Positions 27,315 through 35,959 of a stretch of DNA of 64,000 bases are shown here, in pieces; positions within the stretch are counted from its first letter, which is position 1; each line of letters starts with the position of its first letter. The notes beneath the pieces are model-generated. The model saw nothing but the letters and a program-made list of their open reading frames with translations. It had not been told where the DNA came from and did not search any database. The DNA comes from Saprospiraceae bacterium (GTDB taxonomy: Bacteria > Bacteroidota > Bacteroidia > Chitinophagales > Saprospiraceae): assembly GCA_020631355.1 (NCBI GenBank), contig JAHDHL010000015.1, positions 1 through 64,000 of the forward strand, given 5' to 3'. The position numbers and the translations under genes were made by a program.

Positions 27315-28361
27315 TTACTTTTTGATGAATTGTTGCGTTTGCTTTTGGATGCCATCGTCGATGACCAAGAAATAAACTCCTGCATTATATTCGGAAACAT
27401 CCAATCGTTGTGTGCTTGTTCCTTTCAGCGAATCAGAAGTAGTCTGAATCACCCGACCATTCACATCAACGATACTGATATTCACATTGGTTTGCTCCTT
27501 GCTGTTTAATGTTACCTGCAAGTAATCCGTTGTTGGATTCGGAAAAGCCCTCACTTCGAAGTCTGTGGTCAATTCTCCCATATTAACCATTATGACATCG
27601 GAATATTCGAATGTCTCATCCAAATCCACCATTCTTAATCTATAATAATTGTTGATGCTTACGACTGCCCTGTCGATGAAAGCATAGTGGTTCGTAACGA
27701 CGCTATTGTGGTTGGATTCGATGTTACCGATGGCCTCCCAATCCAAGCCATTCGTACTTTTTTGGATTTCGAAATGTGAACTGTTTTCCTCGGTAGCTGT
27801 GGACCATTCCAATGCGATATTTCCATTATCCTTTCTCCCCTTAAAGGACATGAGTTCCACTGGCATGGCATTGACCAATCTACAATCATCATGTATGGTA
27901 ATGTCCATGAATGTTGCGATGGGTCCGATTTTCACTTCCACGGGAATTACTTCCAAGTCTATCCCTGCCGGTATCGTGAAAACAAAGTCTTCTTCCTGAC
28001 CTTTCTTGATGCCCTCGAAATGGTCTTCTGTATTGAATTTGATGCAATAGAATGGATTATTGGTCATATTCTCAACATTGTACTCCTTGGCTGTCAGGTC
28101 ACTGGTATAGATATTTCCATCTCCGGGTGTCAAGGCGGACATTCCTTGGGGCATTCCGAAACTCACATGAGAAACGGCATTGTTGGTGAGGCAAAAGTCA
28201 TCCAAGGAAATATTAATGGTGATTTCGGTATCGGCTGTTCTATAATCGATATTGACCAAGGTAGCAGTGATACATGAAGAAGTCACCTGACCACAGTCCT
28301 GAGCAGTTGTCAATTGAGTAAAAATTGTAAAGATTGCGATGATGAAAGTAAAAGTTCTCAT
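27315..28361 (-). CDS. Secreted protein with T9SS type A sorting domain
   Basis: The 348-residue protein has a signal peptide ending TTAQ (about 1-20). A first beta-sandwich region (about 25-160) carries cysteines (CGQVTSSC, FCLTNN, FYCIKF). The fibronectin-like module common in Bacteroidota cargo (about 165-255) has EWSTATEENSSHFEIQKS and YYRLRMVDLD. A T9SS domain closes the protein (FPNPTTDYLQVTL ... YNAGVYFLVI). It is probably surface-attached or released. A near-consensus -7 element (CACCTTTG) lies upstream on this strand. Confidence 0.82.
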   Translation of the reverse strand: MRTFTFIIAIFTIFTQLTTAQDCGQVTSSCITATLVNIDYRTADTEITINISLDDFCLTNNAVSHVSFGMPQGMSALTPGDGNIYTSDLTAKEYNVENMTNNPFYCIKFNTEDHFEGIKKGQEEDFVFTIPAGIDLEVIPVEVKIGPIATFMDITIHDDCRLVNAMPVELMSFKGRKDNGNIALEWSTATEENSSHFEIQKSTNGLDWEAIGNIESNHNSVVTNHYAFIDRAVVSINNYYRLRMVDLDETFEYSDVIMVNMGELTTDFEVRAFPNPTTDYLQVTLNSKEQTNVNISIVDVNGRVIQTTSDSLKGTSTQRLDVSEYNAGVYFLVIDDGIQKQTQQFIKK

Positions 28362-28590
28362 GATTCAAAGTTTTGATTGATTTGTAAATTGTATCTCGTC
28401 GTTGTTGACAATACAAAGGTGCAACCATATCAGAGTTCGGAATCATGGTACTGTGCGAGTTGAGCACTTTTGGTTGTGAATGGCTTATATTCTAATGCAA
28501 ACGGTTTTGGGTATTTTCTGGCATCAGAGAGCTAATGATTGTGAATGGTAAAATTTTAATGATGAATGGCAAATGAGTCAAGAAATAACA

Positions 28591-28626
28591 AAAAACGGTT
28601 GCAGAAATACATCCGCAACCGTTTTT
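28591..28626 (-). terminator. Intrinsic terminator after the LytTR regulator
   Basis: A 12-base perfect inverted repeat (28591-28602 / 28615-28626) whose ends are A and T runs, so it can work on both strands. The nearest upstream gene in the correct orientation is the LytTR regulator. Confidence 0.8.
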
Positions 28627-28648
28627 CCAATAATCATTTAGGAGGCTA

Positions 28649-29416
28649 TTATCCCATATTCATCTTTTCGAGCAGTTTCTGTTTGTTATTCCGACTAACA
28701 TTGGCTCTGACACCACTTTTGACCCTAACAATATTATCCTCCAAGTCAATACTCTCAAAATAATTCAGATTGATGATGAAGCCCCTATGTATCCTCATGA
28801 ACACACCGCCTGGCAGTACTTCTTCCAAATAATTCAATTTGAATTTACTCATGAATTTTTGGTCACCTACATGAAAAATCGAGTAATTACCATCCGCTTC
28901 AATCAACTGGATGTCCTTGATTTCAATCTTAAAATAATCCTTTCTTTTTTTCAGGAAAATAGCATCATTGAAAATCACATCCTTTCCGCCCTCCTTATCC
29001 TCGGAAGAACCCGGAGCGGATTCATCCACCTCACTCTCGCTGGAGGGATAGGCCATGGCCATCGAATTCATTACATTATCTATCGTGGCCCTGAGTGAAA
29101 TCCTATTCGCCGGTTTCACCAAATACCCTACTATATTGGATTTTTGAGCCGCATCATAATGTGCATCATCGTCATAACTCGTGATGAATATGACCGGAAT
29201 ATCCAAATCCTTGATCGTTTCCCCGATTTGGATACCGGAAAGATTCCCTTTGATATCAACATCCATCAGGATGAGGTCCGGTTTTTCACTATATATAATT
29301 CTGAATGCGTCAGAGGAATTATCGACCACTCCTATACATTCATAACCGATATCTTCTATCAGTATTTCCATATCCAGCGCAATGGACATATTGTCCTCTA
29401 CGATTAGGATACGCAT
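28649..29416 (-). CDS. LytTR family response regulator
   Basis: Starting from MRILIVEDN (the ATG at 29416; upstream in-frame codons are less likely), the 255-residue protein has a receiver domain (1-120). It carries the acidic pocket ED, phosphoacceptor Asp52 in LILMDVDIKG, Thr in FITSYDD, and Lys in YLVKPA. A C-terminal LytTR DNA-binding domain follows (about 155-250, FFKIEIKDIQLIEADGNYS, KFKLNYLEEVLP). It would bind DNA when phosphorylated by a histidine kinase. No cognate kinase is adjacent. Confidence 0.92.
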   Translation of the reverse strand: MRILIVEDNMSIALDMEILIEDIGYECIGVVDNSSDAFRIIYSEKPDLILMDVDIKGNLSGIQIGETIKDLDIPVIFITSYDDDAHYDAAQKSNIVGYLVKPANRISLRATIDNVMNSMAMAYPSSESEVDESAPGSSEDKEGGKDVIFNDAIFLKKRKDYFKIEIKDIQLIEADGNYSIFHVGDQKFMSKFKLNYLEEVLPGGVFMRIHRGFIINLNYFESIDLEDNIVRVKSGVRANVSRNNKQKLLEKMNMG

Positions 29417-29574
29417 TTTGTGATCGCCCATATCACAAGTAGGTTTTGCTTTTAACATCAGTTCGTCTCACACAAGATAAGCAATGCCCTCTAATATATG
29501 GGCTTACACCTAGACCATATAAAGAAATTATATCATGCAATAGACCTCTTAGAGACAATCGGAATATAAAATGA

Positions 29575-29608
29575 GAAAACCGATACACAATTGCGTATCG
29601 GTTTTCTT
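29575..29608 (-). terminator. Intrinsic terminator after the HMA gene
   Basis: A 12-base inverted repeat (29575-29586 / 29595-29606) with flanking A and T runs, directly after the stop codon of the double-HMA gene. Confidence 0.8.
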
Positions 29609-29626
29609 ATTTACTTCACCCTAGGA

Positions 29627-30259
29627 TTAGTCTCGCTCATACTTACAACATCCATGTAAATTGGAGTAAGTCTCATCAGAGGCCTTTGCATTCTTTGTAT
29701 CATGTCCTGCCAATGCAACGGATTTTTCTATATCCAACAAGGAAATGGTACTCTTATCATATTCCAAAGTCAAGGTTTGTGTCATTGCATCCCAAGAAGC
29801 TTTGGAAACACCATCCTGATTAAGGGCCGCCTTTTCTATCCTTTGCTTACACATTCCACAATTCCCCAAAACCCTCACTTTGGATGTCATTAGGGATTTC
29901 GTATTTTTCTTCGATTTGGATACGGATTTCTCTACCTTACCATTGCTTCGCTTAACCTCAACCCATACCGGTGTATAACCGGCCTTATCCACTTTGGCTT
30001 CGACATCCGCCAAGGCCAAACTACCACTGGCTGGATAAGAAAACGTAACCTCTCCCGTTTCCAATTCTATTTTCAAATTCTTTATTCCTTTGAATTCCAT
30101 GAATTTCTTCTCCAATCCATATGCACAGTAAGCGCATCCCAAACCATCCACTTTCATATGGAAATCATCCCTGTCCTTGGATTTTTTCTGAGCCTCCAAA
30201 GTCGTTGTTCCTCCTAGGAACAACATCATGCTGAATATCAAAACTATTGTATATCTCAT
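29627..30259 (-). CDS. Exported protein with two heavy-metal-associated (HMA) domains
   Basis: The 210-residue protein has a signal peptide (about 1-24). Two ferredoxin-like HMA folds follow: the first with GCAYC (Cys42, Cys45), the second with GNCGMC (Cys134, Cys137), separated by a Lys/Ser-rich linker (about 105-125). The C-terminal HGCCKY (Cys204, Cys205) is a third possible metal site. The CxxC motifs point to Cu(I) or similar soft-metal binding in the periplasm. It is the last of three collinear genes with the barrel and HYC_CC_PP proteins. Confidence 0.85.
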   Translation of the reverse strand: MRYTIVLIFSMMLFLGGTTTLEAQKKSKDRDDFHMKVDGLGCAYCAYGLEKKFMEFKGIKNLKIELETGEVTFSYPASGSLALADVEAKVDKAGYTPVWVEVKRSNGKVEKSVSKSKKNTKSLMTSKVRVLGNCGMCKQRIEKAALNQDGVSKASWDAMTQTLTLEYDKSTISLLDIEKSVALAGHDTKNAKASDETYSNLHGCCKYERD

Positions 30260-30308
30260 TTTAATTCTATTTGAATGTTAATAATATTGTTGTTTTTCGG
30301 ACTTATCA

Positions 30309-31091
30309 TCAAAGTGCATATCGCATCCCCAAGAAGACGCTATAATTTCTCCTGGCTTCCCCTTCCAATGTTTGGATGAGAGGGAACTGAACGGAAACCT
30401 CATAGGTCAGTTTCCTTCTTGCATACTGGATACCCTGGGCATACAGCATTTCGAATTCCTTGGCCTGAACCGCCCAATTATTGGCATATTCGAAATACAG
30501 ATTAATCTGATTCACGGGGTAGGACGGCTTCAATAATGGCAATCCGAATCCGAGTTTGTATCTCAATTCATCCCGTTTTCTTGAGGGAATGAAATTATAT
30601 CCCAGCTCATTCGAAATTCCATACTTAATAGATTCCAATCCAGCTACTATTCCCAAGTAGCTCTGATAGACCCCCATATCCTGCAAACCCATTTCCCTTT
30701 CTTCCATTATCGGAATCGTTTGAAGGGTCTTGGCAACCATTCGGAATGTCTTACCTGTTTGGTCTTTCCTGTAGAATTGGTATTTTCCAAGCAATTGGAT
30801 ATCTCCCAATGCAGCACCATCACCAGACATCACGACATCCTTAGCATTCATATTGACGAATGGGATATGTATTCCTACCAATGAATTGGATGTCGGTAGA
30901 TAGTGCACCATCAGGGGTGCTGACACCCAGGTCATCTCATCCGTATCCCGGATTTCTGTCAGGGTCTTGAATATCACGCTCCCCTTTCCCAACATGATGG
31001 GTTTATCCGCCGTTATAGGCGGACCTTGTGCAACTGTATTCCCTAGGAAAAAGCCCAGGATAAAAGCACAAATCAAAATTCGTTGTATCAT
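30309..31091 (-). CDS. Predicted outer-membrane beta-barrel protein of the metal cluster
   Basis: The 260-residue protein has a signal peptide ending TVAQ (about 1-21) and then alternating amphipathic strands with aromatic ends up to the terminal YSVFLGMRYAL. This C-terminus is typical of outer-membrane barrels. I do not recognise a specific family. It sits between the HYC_CC_PP gene and the double-HMA gene on one strand, suggesting a role in metal (probably copper) efflux or sensing at the outer membrane, which is inference from context. Confidence 0.65.
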   Translation of the reverse strand: MIQRILICAFILGFFLGNTVAQGPPITADKPIMLGKGSVIFKTLTEIRDTDEMTWVSAPLMVHYLPTSNSLVGIHIPFVNMNAKDVVMSGDGAALGDIQLLGKYQFYRKDQTGKTFRMVAKTLQTIPIMEEREMGLQDMGVYQSYLGIVAGLESIKYGISNELGYNFIPSRKRDELRYKLGFGLPLLKPSYPVNQINLYFEYANNWAVQAKEFEMLYAQGIQYARRKLTYEVSVQFPLIQTLEGEARRNYSVFLGMRYAL

Positions 31092-31138
31092 GACTCGTTG
31101 TCATTTGAATGATGTAACAATACATGCTTTCCTATTCC

Positions 31139-31162
31139 GGATAGGATAGGATAGGATAGGAT
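31139..31162. repeat. GGATA pentanucleotide tandem repeat
   Basis: About 4.8 perfect copies of the 5-mer GGATA in a row, located 48-71 bases upstream of the barrel-gene start on its strand. Confidence 0.9.
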
Positions 31163-31163
31163 G

Positions 31164-31187
31164 TGATTCACTATGAAATGTGAATCA
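31164..31187. promoter_or_regulatory. Inverted repeat beside the GGATA tract
   Basis: TGATTCAC (31164-31171) and GTGAATCA (31180-31187) form an 8-bp perfect stem with an 8-base loop. There is no T run, so an operator or mRNA leader hairpin is more likely than a terminator. Confidence 0.45.
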
Positions 31188-31207
31188 TCATCATCTGACA
31201 ACGATGT

Positions 31208-31678
31208 CTAACAAAGGAAAGATTGAATCAGGACGATAATGTCCCGATCCGGGATGGGAGGTTTATAATAGGTATGATCAGGAATCAGTATCTCCGATTC
31301 CAAAAAATCCAAGTAGAATGTACTAATGAATGCTGACACAAAGGTAATGGTCGGAGCATTGAAATGTACATATTCGGAAATGCCATAATCAGCATCCATT
31401 TGGATGAAAGCCAATTCATTCTCACAACAGCCCTTGTGGTCACTTTTCTCTGCATGGCAGGAAGATTGGGTTGGAGTTGAATGACAAGATTTCTTTTCTT
31501 TCTTATGACAATGCGAACCGGAAGCCATTTCCTGACAGGTCTTGGCTTTGCCCCAAAGACTCAGATTCTTGAGTTGTCCTTGGCAATAATGGAAATCCAC
31601 AGCGAACCCGGTTGATGTGAGGAACATCAATATGGCCAATAGGCCGGCTTTGATTCTATTTGATGACTCGAACTCCAT
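31208..31678 (-). CDS. HYC_CC_PP family metal-associated protein
   Basis: Taking the ATG at 31678 (a TTG at 31693 overlaps the promoter), the 156-residue protein shows all three namesake motifs: HYC at 30-32 (DFHYCQGQL), CC at 84-85 (HKGCCENE) and PP at 140-141 (YKPPIPDRD). Many other His and Cys residues lie between them (SHCHKK, SCHS, SCHAEK). An N-terminal signal or anchor (about 10-27) sends it to the periplasm. The family is found with copper-handling genes in Bacteroidota. It probably binds Cu or Zn ions. Confidence 0.85.
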   Translation of the reverse strand: MEFESSNRIKAGLLAILMFLTSTGFAVDFHYCQGQLKNLSLWGKAKTCQEMASGSHCHKKEKKSCHSTPTQSSCHAEKSDHKGCCENELAFIQMDADYGISEYVHFNAPTITFVSAFISTFYLDFLESEILIPDHTYYKPPIPDRDIIVLIQSFLC

Positions 31679-31690
31679 TCGTATACCTAA

Positions 31691-31698
31691 CAAATTTA
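31691..31698 (-). promoter_or_regulatory. -7 promoter element TAAATTTG for the metal cluster
   Basis: Exact TAnnTTTG on the minus strand, 12 bases upstream of the ATG at 31678; supports that start over the in-frame TTG at 31693. Confidence 0.5.
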
Positions 31699-31839
31699 CA
31701 TCAATAACGATTAAGTTGTTGGTAAGGACTTGTTAAAATTGTAATTTGGATACTACCCAATAACAGGATTGAGAATAGGAAATACCTGAATTCAAGCAGA
31801 ATATTTCGGGAATAGACTTCCGCTCTTGGTTGAAACCTC

Positions 31840-32709
31840 ATGCACAGGCTTATGTTCAAAAGATATTTCTGGGCCAGAAATCGCCTAAAAACATTACAAT
31901 CAGGTAAGGATACCAAGGAAATCATACATTTATTACTCGAAGTCAGATATGGTTCACCCATTCTACAACATACCAGTTTTTCCATAACCTTCGCACAGCA
32001 AGCCGCCATCCCCAGTATTGCCCGGATGCTTTACAGGAATGGTAAAGGGCAAATATTCATCAATCCTACCAAAAGAGTGAATGATACCTGGATTTATTTC
32101 GGAGAATTATTCCATCATTTTGACGATGATACAGGAAAGAAAGTCATCCGACAAATCAATATGGCACACCAGCATTTCCCTATTCCCAACCACTTGAATC
32201 TATACACTTTGGCAACAATGATTTGCATACCCCAAAGGATGGGTATCGAATTTTCAGGAACAGATGTATTGAGTAAGGACCAATTCAAGGCCATATTCCT
32301 ATTCTGGAAAAGAATCGGGGAGCTAATGGGAATCAAGGATATTCCAAGAGATGAATATGCCTTACTCGATTGGTGTAAGAATTATGAAAAAGAGAATTAT
32401 GAATTCACTGCGGCAGGCCAAAAAGTAACGATGGCTTTGGCCAATGAGTTTTCAAGAAGATGGTTTCCCTTATTCCTGCAGGGTTTGGGACAACAGGTTT
32501 TCTATTGCTTACTTAATGATGAATTGATGGCTACCCATCAGATTCCCAAACCCAACAGTTTCCTAGCATGGATGGTGAGGCTATTCCTATTGATTCAGAT
32601 TAGGATTGTCATTCCTATCCTACCGGACCCAAAAGATAGGAGAATCAAGGATTTTTTCGGAAAGGAATATCCTTACATCAATATTCAGGACATTGGATAT
32701 CATGTGTAA
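31840..32709 (+). CDS. Oxygenase MpaB family protein (DUF2236)
   Basis: The 289-residue protein matches the MpaB/latex-clearing-type haem oxygenase group: NDTWIYFGELFHHFDDDTGKK, HFPIPNHLNLYTLATMICIPQR, and MGIKDIPRDEYALLDW followed by YEKENYEFTAAGQKV. Members are mostly alpha-helical and bind haem b to cleave isoprenoid double bonds. A hydrophobic segment lies at about 240-258. Its stop codon abuts the convergent small gene at 32710. The substrate is unknown. Confidence 0.8.
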   Translation: MHRLMFKRYFWARNRLKTLQSGKDTKEIIHLLLEVRYGSPILQHTSFSITFAQQAAIPSIARMLYRNGKGQIFINPTKRVNDTWIYFGELFHHFDDDTGKKVIRQINMAHQHFPIPNHLNLYTLATMICIPQRMGIEFSGTDVLSKDQFKAIFLFWKRIGELMGIKDIPRDEYALLDWCKNYEKENYEFTAAGQKVTMALANEFSRRWFPLFLQGLGQQVFYCLLNDELMATHQIPKPNSFLAWMVRLFLLIQIRIVIPILPDPKDRRIKDFFGKEYPYINIQDIGYHV

Positions 32710-32937
32710 TTATATTTCTTTCATGATTTCATCCAATCGGGCCTGACATTCCTTACACAATCCCAGATGTCCCAAGGCCACATCATGAAGTTCGGCATCC
32801 TCCCTTATCTTGTTCTTGACAATCAGGATCAGGGTTTCATCGCTCAGGTGTTGCTGCTGGCGGATGATTTTCCTAACAGTTTGGATAATAGCCCACAAAG
32901 TGGTTACCAACATTACGGCAATGACTCCTGCTCCCAT
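32710..32937 (-). CDS. Small membrane protein with HxxxCxxC zinc-finger-like motif
   Basis: The 75-residue protein has an N-terminal membrane helix (about 3-20) followed by a charged helical region that ends in GHLGLCKECQARLDEI. The HxxxCxxC spacing is that of zinc-binding anti-sigma (ZAS/zf-HC2) domains, but the usual order (cytoplasmic zinc finger first, then membrane helix) is reversed. No sigma factor gene is adjacent. The role is unknown. Confidence 0.65.
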   Translation of the reverse strand: MGAGVIAVMLVTTLWAIIQTVRKIIRQQQHLSDETLILIVKNKIREDAELHDVALGHLGLCKECQARLDEIMKEI

Positions 32938-32966
32938 GGATTGGTTTGATTATAAGGTCACTGAAT

Positions 32967-32998
32967 AAAAAAAGTGCTACCCAAGGATAGCACTTTTT
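32967..32998 (-). terminator. Intrinsic terminator after htpG
   Basis: 11-base perfect inverted repeat (32969-32979 / 32988-32998) with A and T runs at its ends, 24 bases beyond the htpG stop. Confidence 0.85.
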
Positions 32999-33021
32999 AT
33001 GATATTCTAATATTTCTTTTC

Positions 33022-34884
33022 CTATTTCAGGAAGTCCATACTCTTTTTGATGAAGTTTGTCAGGTCTGCGCCCTTCAGCATGTTCTGATTCAACAATGCT
33101 AGATTGAATAGGTGCTTGGCCAAATCTGACTTGGCTTCGTCATTCTCGGCATTCAATAACTTATCCGCAATCAATGGGTGATTACTATTCACAACCACAT
33201 TATAAGAATCCGGGAATGCATCTCCCATGCCTTGCAAGGCTTGCATTTCCTTCATTCTACGCATGAATTCCGATTTGGTAATCATTACAGGTAATGATTC
33301 GGGAGACAATGCCTTGATATTGACTTGTGCCATCGCGTCGGAAATTTGTCCCTTGAAGATTTCCTCAACAGCCTTTTGGTCATCCTCACTCAGAACGGAT
33401 TCCTTTTTCTCATCCTTTTGAACAAGGTTATCCACTGTATCAGAATCCACACGGACGAATGTCATATTATGACCTGCTTGCTCCAGATGCTGCATGAAGT
33501 GGTTATCAATCACACTATCCGTAACAAGAATGTCGTAGCCTTCCTCCTTGGCTGGTTGGATGAAACTATCGTGTTCCAACGGAGAATTGGTATAAATGGC
33601 AACTACCCTACTGTGCTTATCCGTCTGATTGCCCTCAATTTTCTTCTTGTAATCCTCTATGGTATAGTATTCATTCTCGATATTCTTCAATAAGGCGAAC
33701 TTATTCGCTTTCTCATTGAAGGTGGTATCTGTAATCATACCGTACTTCACCAACTGGCCAATCTGGTCCCACTTGCTTTCGAAGTCCTCACGTTCTTTCT
33801 TGAACATGGTATTCAACTTATCAGCTACCTTTTTGGTAATATAGGAACCGATTTTCTTCACATTGCGATCTGCCTGAAGATAAGAACGGGAAACATTCAA
33901 TGGAATGTCCGGAGAGTCAATCACACCATGAAGCAATGTTAGGAATTCAGGAACGATTTCCTTAACCTCATCCGTGATGAAAACCTGATTGGAGTACAAC
34001 TGGATCTTATTCTTCTGAACTTCCAAACCTCCGCTCAATTTGGGGAAGTAAAGGATTCCTGTAAGATTAAATGGAAAATCGATGTTCAGGTGAATCCAGA
34101 AAAGTGGTGCTTGTGAATGGGGATACAATTCATTGTAGAATGATTTGTAATCCTCATCTGTCAATTCACTGGGTTTCTTTTTCCAGATAGGATGTGGATT
34201 ATTCACAATATTCGGTACTTCAACCTCTTGTGTTTCCGCATCATCACCCTCTCCGGTAGGAATATATTCCGTTTTGGTTCCGAATTGGATTTCTACCGGA
34301 AGAAACTTACAATACTTATCCAGTAATTCCTGGATTCGATTGTCCTCAAGGTATTCTGTGGCATCATCACTGATGTGTAGGACCACATCTGTTCCCCGGG
34401 TATTTTTTTCATTATTTTCTATGGAATATTCTGGATTTCCTTCGCAAGTCCATGTCACTCCATCCGCATTTTCCTGAAAAGAACGAGTAACGAATTCCAC
34501 CTTGTCAGCTACCATGAATGCGGAGTAGAATCCCAAACCGAAGTGTCCGATGATTCCTGATTCGTCCTGGTATTTTTCCAGGAAATCCTTAGCTCCTGAA
34601 AAGGCTACCTGATTCAGGTACTTTTCCACTTCTTCCTCAGTCATTCCTATTCCCTTATCCCTGATGGTTAGGGTCTTGGAATCCTTATCCAAAAGGATTT
34701 CGATGGTGTCGTCACCAATCTCGCCCTTGAACTCCCCTTTCGAAGACAAGGTATGGAGTTTGGTCGTGGCATCCACTGCGTTAGATATTAGTTCTCTCAG
34801 GAATATCTCTTGGTCTGAGTATAAGAATTGCTTGATAATCGGAAAGATATTTTCCGTCTGGACTGAAATATGACCTTTTTGCAT
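33022..34884 (-). CDS. htpG: Molecular chaperone HtpG (Hsp90)
   Basis: The 620-residue cytosolic ATP-dependent chaperone is full length for bacterial HtpG. The N-terminal GHKL ATPase shows IFLRELISNAVDA (N box), DKGIGMTEEEV (G1) and GHFGLGFYSAFMVADKV (G2). The middle domain has IPLNVSRSYLQADRNVKKI with its catalytic Arg. The C-terminal dimerisation domain ends in helices at about 540-620. It stands alone with its own terminator. It helps fold and stabilise proteins, especially in stress. Confidence 0.97.
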   Translation of the reverse strand: MQKGHISVQTENIFPIIKQFLYSDQEIFLRELISNAVDATTKLHTLSSKGEFKGEIGDDTIEILLDKDSKTLTIRDKGIGMTEEEVEKYLNQVAFSGAKDFLEKYQDESGIIGHFGLGFYSAFMVADKVEFVTRSFQENADGVTWTCEGNPEYSIENNEKNTRGTDVVLHISDDATEYLEDNRIQELLDKYCKFLPVEIQFGTKTEYIPTGEGDDAETQEVEVPNIVNNPHPIWKKKPSELTDEDYKSFYNELYPHSQAPLFWIHLNIDFPFNLTGILYFPKLSGGLEVQKNKIQLYSNQVFITDEVKEIVPEFLTLLHGVIDSPDIPLNVSRSYLQADRNVKKIGSYITKKVADKLNTMFKKEREDFESKWDQIGQLVKYGMITDTTFNEKANKFALLKNIENEYYTIEDYKKKIEGNQTDKHSRVVAIYTNSPLEHDSFIQPAKEEGYDILVTDSVIDNHFMQHLEQAGHNMTFVRVDSDTVDNLVQKDEKKESVLSEDDQKAVEEIFKGQISDAMAQVNIKALSPESLPVMITKSEFMRRMKEMQALQGMGDAFPDSYNVVVNSNHPLIADKLLNAENDEAKSDLAKHLFNLALLNQNMLKGADLTNFIKKSMDFLK

Positions 34885-35175
34885 GTTTCTAATACTTTTT
34901 TCTTGTTTAAGGTATACCTATCAGCTAGGACAAATCCCATACCGAGTGGTATTTCCTGACATTCTGGCAAATCAGACTGACAATAGGTCTTAGGATACTT
35001 GGATTCCTAGAAGCTTATTCACATATAAATAATTCATATCAATAAAATACGATGTCACAATCCGACTCAGTTTTGAAGATAGCACATCATTCATGGACTT
35101 ATCATTGTATTTGTAATCACGACACATTTGTTTTTATCAATTGCACCATTCAATAAAACTCTAACAATTTTTAAA

Positions 35176-35439
35176 ATGATAAGCTACAATATAAAGGGGA
35201 ACGATATCAAACGGCTAGTAACGAGGTTCCAATATAAAAGGGACGAAATGTTTTTTGAGATACTACTCAGACTGAACCATACGGATGATATGGTACTATT
35301 TTTGAAAACCAATGATTACGGTATGTTCAGAAAGACTTTTGATGAACTAATGACTGTAAGGTCCGAGAATAGAGAATTGAATATACCCCAGTCCGGTGGC
35401 AGCAGTGCATCTGATATGAATAACACCCACGCCATCTAA
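35176..35439 (+). CDS. Small hypothetical protein
   Basis: 87 residues from the ATG at 35176 (an upstream TTG at 35128 is in frame but less likely). The body is basic and helical (NDIKRLVTRFQYKRDEMFFEI), with a polar Gly/Ser-rich C-terminal tail (PQSGGSSASDMNNTHAI). There is no signal peptide, cysteine or recognised domain. It is flanked by non-coding DNA and followed by a possible structured region and a terminator, which supports it being an expressed unit. The codon choice resembles neighbours. Function unknown. Confidence 0.55.
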   Translation: MISYNIKGNDIKRLVTRFQYKRDEMFFEILLRLNHTDDMVLFLKTNDYGMFRKTFDELMTVRSENRELNIPQSGGSSASDMNNTHAI

Positions 35440-35500
35440 AGAATATTAGAATGATCTATACCAACCAACTCAACTAAAAATATACCCGTTAGGGAAAGAA

Positions 35501-35552
35501 TAAGGGCGAGGGACTCGGTTAATTGGGGGGTTGCCGTTTCTTTTTGCCCTTA
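35501..35552 (+). ncRNA. Possible structured RNA element after the small gene
   Basis: TAAGGGC (35501-35507) pairs with GCCCTTA (35546-35552) around a G-rich 38-base interior, ending a few bases before a separate intrinsic terminator at 35559. This could be a 3' UTR structure or a short sRNA; only the base pairing is seen. Confidence 0.25.
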
Positions 35553-35558
35553 AAACAC

Positions 35559-35592
35559 AAGGTGGATTCGAGAGAGTCCACCTTATTTTTTT
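35559..35592. terminator. Intrinsic terminator, shared by convergent genes
   Basis: 8-bp perfect stem (35559-35566 / 35577-35584), 10-base loop, then seven T. The stop codon of the convergent minus-strand membrane gene lies within the right arm. Confidence 0.8.
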
Positions 35593-35942
35593 ACAATCAT
35601 CTGAATGATTCCGCCCAATATCATCATGCTTCCTACCACAATCATTGATATAATCAGCACACCAATGAATCCTGTCAGAAACATAAAAAGGCCGAATCCA
35701 AGGACTACAATTCCCATTATCAATGAAAAAATACCATCCCTGAAAATGGATTTTCTTTCTTCCTCCACTTTTTTTTCGTCTACCAAATTCCCTTTGGCTT
35801 CCTCTTGCCTGAGTTGGCTGATGATGAGTTGGATGGTTGGGCCATCGGCCTTTTGATAATTCAGGAAATTACTGATGGTTCTGTAGTCTGCCCCATCCTT
35901 CATTTTTTGGATGGAACGTTCCAGTAGTTCTTGTTCGGTCAT
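35583..35942 (-). CDS. Small membrane protein, unknown family
   Basis: 119 residues: a helical soluble N-terminus (about 1-65, charged, with EEAKGNLVDEKKVEEERK) and two membrane helices at about 70-92 and 95-115 rich in Gly, Ile and Met. No family recognised. It lies 17 bases downstream of the M28 peptidase gene on the same strand and could be co-transcribed with it. Confidence 0.6.
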   Translation of the reverse strand: MTEQELLERSIQKMKDGADYRTISNFLNYQKADGPTIQLIISQLRQEEAKGNLVDEKKVEEERKSIFRDGIFSLIMGIVVLGFGLFMFLTGFIGVLIISMIVVGSMMILGGIIQMIVKK

Positions 35943-35959
35943 ACTCTTTTGATTTTAGG

